This document shows, piece after piece, positions 60,955-64,000 of a stretch of DNA of 64,000 nt. The first letter of the stretch is position 1. The number at the start of each line of letters is the position of its first letter. Where the stretch lies: assembly GCA_024349245.1 (NCBI GenBank), contig JALDNG010000024.1, positions 6,539,501-6,603,500 on the forward strand. The letters are read 5' to 3'. The notes beneath the pieces are model-generated. The model searched no databases and was not told where the DNA came from. It saw only the letters and a list, made by a program, of their open reading frames with translations. The translations under genes and the position numbers were made by a program. This DNA comes from Neodontobutis hainanensis (taxonomy: Eukaryota > Chordata > Actinopteri > Gobiiformes > Odontobutidae).

Positions 60955-62200
60955 AGGTAGTCCACACAGAAGGGGTCTCACTACCAGAAGGAACAATAGC
61001 AGACATTGAGGATGGTTACAAGTACCTTGGAATACCACAGGCAAATGGCAACCTTGAAGAGGTAACAAGGAAAACAGTAACTGCCAAATACCTCCAACGA
61101 GTAAGGCAAGTCCTAAGAAGTCAGCTCAATGGCAAGAAAAGGCACGGGCAATAAACAGCTAAACCCTGCCAGTGATCAGATACCCTGCGGGAATAATAAG
61201 GTGGCCAAAGGAAGAGATACAGACCACAGACGTTAAGACACGAAAGCTCCTCTCCATGCATGGAGGGTTCCATCCCAAATCCAGCACCCTGAGACTGTAC
61301 GCTAGCCGTAAGGAAGGCGGCCATGGACTAATGAGTGTGAGAGCCACTATCCAGGATGAAACATCCAAGATCCACAAGTACATCAAAGATAAGGCCCCAA
61401 CAGATGACGTGTTCAGTGAATGTCTCAGGCAATGGGGAACAGCGGAAGAGGAGCTGGAGGAGGGACCATCATGGGAGGACAAACCCCTACATGGGATGTA
61501 CCACCGGAACATAACTGAAGTGGCTGATATCAAGAAATCCTACCAATGGCTAGAACGGGCCGGACTGAATGACAGCACAGAGGCACTCATCATGGCTGCA
61601 CAGGAACAAGCCCTGAGCACCAGAGCAATAGAGGCCCAGATCTACCACACCAGACAAGACCCAAGGTGTAGGCTGTGCAAACAGGCCCCTGAGACAAACC
61701 AACACTTAACTGCAGGGTGTAAGATGCTGGCAGGGAAAGCATACATGGAACGCCATAACCAAGGTCTAAGTGGGAAACACCTCCAAAGGTGGTAGAGACT
61801 GACCGAGCCAAGATCCTGTGGGACTTCCAGATTCAGAATGGTAATGGCGAACCAACCAGACATCGTGGTGGTGGACAAACAGCAGAGGAAAGCTATTGTG
61901 GTTGATGTGGCAATACCAAGTGATTGCAACATCAGGAAAAAGGAACTTAAGAAATTAGAGAAATACCAAGGGCTCAGAGAAGAGCTAGAAAAGACTTGGA
62001 AGGTAAAGGCGACAGTTGTGCCCGTGGTCATCGGAGCACTCGGGGCAGTGACCCCCAAACTGGAAGAGTGGCTACATCAGATCCCTGGAAGAACACCAGA
62101 CATCTCAATCCAGAAAAGTGCAGTACTAGGAACAGCAAAGATACTGTGCAGAACCCTCAAGCTCCCAGGCCTCTGGTCGAGCTCGAAGGATGAGACAACC
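60952..62200 (+). mobile_element. Rex6/Dong-like LINE, 3' half with endonuclease domain
   Basis: The plus strand covers the RT C-terminal region (VVHTEGVSLPEG, YKYLGIPQANGNLEEVTRK) and the linker (KLLSMHGGFHPKSSTLRLYA). Next comes a CCHC motif (CRLCKQAPETNQHLTAGC, about 61665-61720). The restriction-like endonuclease follows, with PDIVVVD, AIVVDVAIPSD and LEKYQGL (61850-61975), ending near LKLPGLW. This domain order marks the R2/R4 superfamily. The reading frame is broken at least twice (near 61155 and 61790). Confidence 0.9.
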
Positions 62201-62261
62201 CGCGGAGGGTGAAGGACAGGACTTTTCACACGGGGGACCCTTCCAACTACTGCCCACCTCA

Positions 62262-62600
62262 TAAAAATAATGAGAGACAATAAATGCTATGAGAAGCCGG
62301 ATAAGAATGCGACCGGCCAGGTGTCAGGTGCGTCAGGTGTTGGGGAACCAGAGCAACTTGATGACAAATGGGCTACTGGAACAAGAACAAGAACAAGAAC
62401 AAGAACAGGAACAAGAACAACACTGAGATGGCCGAGATGCGATAACAAGGCTCTGTTGGAATGCTACTACTCCAGTAACCCTAGTCAGAGGGGTTACATG
62501 AAGAGGATGTAGGATGAATGGTTACTTCGAAACCCACAGGCCACGCTTACGTCGAAGCAACAAGTAGCTCAGTGTTCCAACAGCCACAAGAGCAATGTCA
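62262..62600 (+). mobile_element. Rex6/Dong-like LINE, N-terminal fragment
   Basis: The frame NKCYEKPDKNATGQV to ALLECYYSSNPSQRGYMKRM matches the N-terminal part of the copy at 28381-29590. Here it lies immediately after the C-terminal end of the preceding fragment. An ACAAGA tandem (about 62378-62412) encodes a Thr-Arg repeat. Confidence 0.75.
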
Positions 62601-62812
62601 CCAACGACTCTTCGGAGCCTTAACAACTTTCACATATGGAGTCACACCTCCCTTTCATGACCAACAACAGAACAACCTGGTCCATCAGGTTTGGTTTCAG
62701 AGGAAACTCCTCCCTTTAGAGATATAAGCTCAGCTCTCTTACCAGTTGAACTCAGAATTGACAAGTCTCTTGGAATGGAGACGAAACGTCATTTACCTTG
62801 AAAACGAAGTCC

Positions 62813-63004
<192 letters not shown>

Positions 63005-63012
<8 letters not shown>

Positions 63013-63175
63013 GAAAAAAAGGTCCAGAGCCCTGGGGCAAACCTGTGACAGAGACAGGATGAGAGGTAAAAGATTTGAACTGGACATACTGAGTGACCCC
63101 TGAGAGGTTGGAGGAGAAGCAACTTAGCAGCAGAAGCCTACATAACTGTGTAAGTGTATGTGAATATTGTCTTTT
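63005..63175 (-). mobile_element. L2-like LINE RT fragment
   Basis: Minus-strand LSGVTQYVQFKSFTSHPVSV resembles the fragment at 34975-35390. Confidence 0.65.
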
Positions 63176-63418
63176 TGAGATTAGTGACATGTCATTGTTG
63201 AGAAACCGTGCCGGGTGCTACTACACTCGTGGGCACCGGCGTCTACTGTCACTTTCTCGCGGGCTGGTTTCGTTTGAATTGTTTAGTGTGTCATATGGAG
63301 GCGTGTCCTGCTGAATTCTACTTGAATCAGAAGGGTATTTAAGTACCTACTATCATTTCAACACGGACATTATCATCTGTTTCATGCAAAAGGCGATGCA
63401 ACCATCATAATCTGCATG
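63176..63418. other. unassigned sequence
   Basis: No homology recognised between the LINE piece and the GIMAP duplicate. Confidence 0.4.
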
Positions 63419-63922
63419 TTATATCACTATCCATAACTGACCCTTCATCACTGTGTCCACTAAAGCTATCATTTCCAAAACCTGCTCTTTGCTTCTGGTG
63501 CTTTGATTGTTGTTAAAGACACAATATCTGCCCCCACAAGCGGCCACCAGCTCAGCCAGATCGGGGGACTCGTCCATCAAATACTGCTGCACTGTCGCAC
63601 CTTCTTCCAGCATGTCACCATGAGTAAAAACCACCACAGAGAAAGCTAACGCATGGGAACACATGGCCTGCTTGATCTGCCACACTGCTTCCTTTTCCTC
63701 CTCAGTAAATCTTCCAATCCGAATAACAATTAAAAAACCATGAGGCCCGGGGTAGAGAAGGCTAATGCTCCTACGCAGCTCTCTTTGGACCTCCTGTGGG
63801 GTCTGCCGGGTGTCCTTCAGACCTGGCGTGTCCAGGGTGGTCAAATGACGTCCCTGAAATTTATCACATGCTCTGCGACAACGCTGGGTGACCGAGAACA
63901 GCTGACTGCTGGTGGAGGACAT
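63419..63922 (-). pseudogene. partial GIMAP duplicate lacking the P-loop
   Basis: The 167-codon frame starts MSSTSSQLFS like exon 1 of the gene at 47696-49590. It then jumps straight to VTQRCRRAC, skipping the intron and the GKTGSGKSS P-loop. It continues with DTPGLKDTRQ and FTHGDML nearly identical to the parent. Homology stops near 63446, after which the frame ends in unrelated DNA, so the coiled coil and CaaX end are absent. Without the P-loop it should not bind GTP. The high similarity points to a recent duplication. It could still be transcribed. Confidence 0.85.
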
Positions 63923-64000
63923 GTTCCTTCACTCACAAGACTCAATAAATTAAAGACGGATGGAAATAGTCTCGATATGGCTCCAGATTTTGTGGGTGTG

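Noticed and set aside
60783..61068. Frames made of Tyr-Ile repeats over the (TA)n tracts (also at 33463, 49835 and 62746).
   Set aside because: They are translations of a dinucleotide microsatellite, not proteins.

Overview
The window reads as teleost fish nuclear DNA. It has spliced vertebrate genes with GT/AG introns, an intronic miR-218 hairpin, fish-type Tc1, Rex3-like (RTE), Rex6/Dong-like, L2-like, hAT, Ty3/gypsy and Ty1/copia elements, tRNA-derived SINEs and long (TA)n arrays. I cannot name the species.

Layout. Positions 1-12904 (+) hold the 3' half of slit2: LRR domains 3 and 4, the EGF repeats, the laminin G domain and the C-terminal cystine knot, in 22 exons plus a probable 24-nt microexon. 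miR-218 lies in the first intron visible. From 12905 to about 14.5 kb is probable 3' UTR. At 18517-19824 (-) is an intronless D1-class dopamine receptor. From about 20.6 to 60.6 kb runs a dispersed direct array of four glutamine synthetase-like (glul-like) genes on the minus strand. Two are coding-intact (36722-43982 and 58559-60319). One is a recent pseudogene (31663-34155) and one is an old remnant (20.6-21.5 kb). At 47696-49590 (-) is a two-exon GIMAP GTPase, and a partial copy without its P-loop lies at the right edge (63419-63922).

Much of the rest is transposon debris with readable nesting. A SINE sits in a Tc1 element. A hAT with an 8-bp target duplication sits in an L2-like LINE. A solo LTR sits in a Rex6/Dong-like LINE. 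A hAT sits inside another hAT within intron 1 of a glul-like gene. A nearly full-length Rex3-like element has a perfect 12-bp target duplication beside a decayed copia element.

The most unusual content is the glul-like array. Exon junctions, phases and most catalytic residues of eukaryotic glutamine synthetase are kept in two copies. The segment that carries the ammonium-site aspartate in the canonical enzyme is replaced and shortened in all three copies where it can be read. This suggests a lineage-specific paralogue with altered or lost activity. Comparisons with known proteins rest on recalled family sequences, since no search or alignment could be run.
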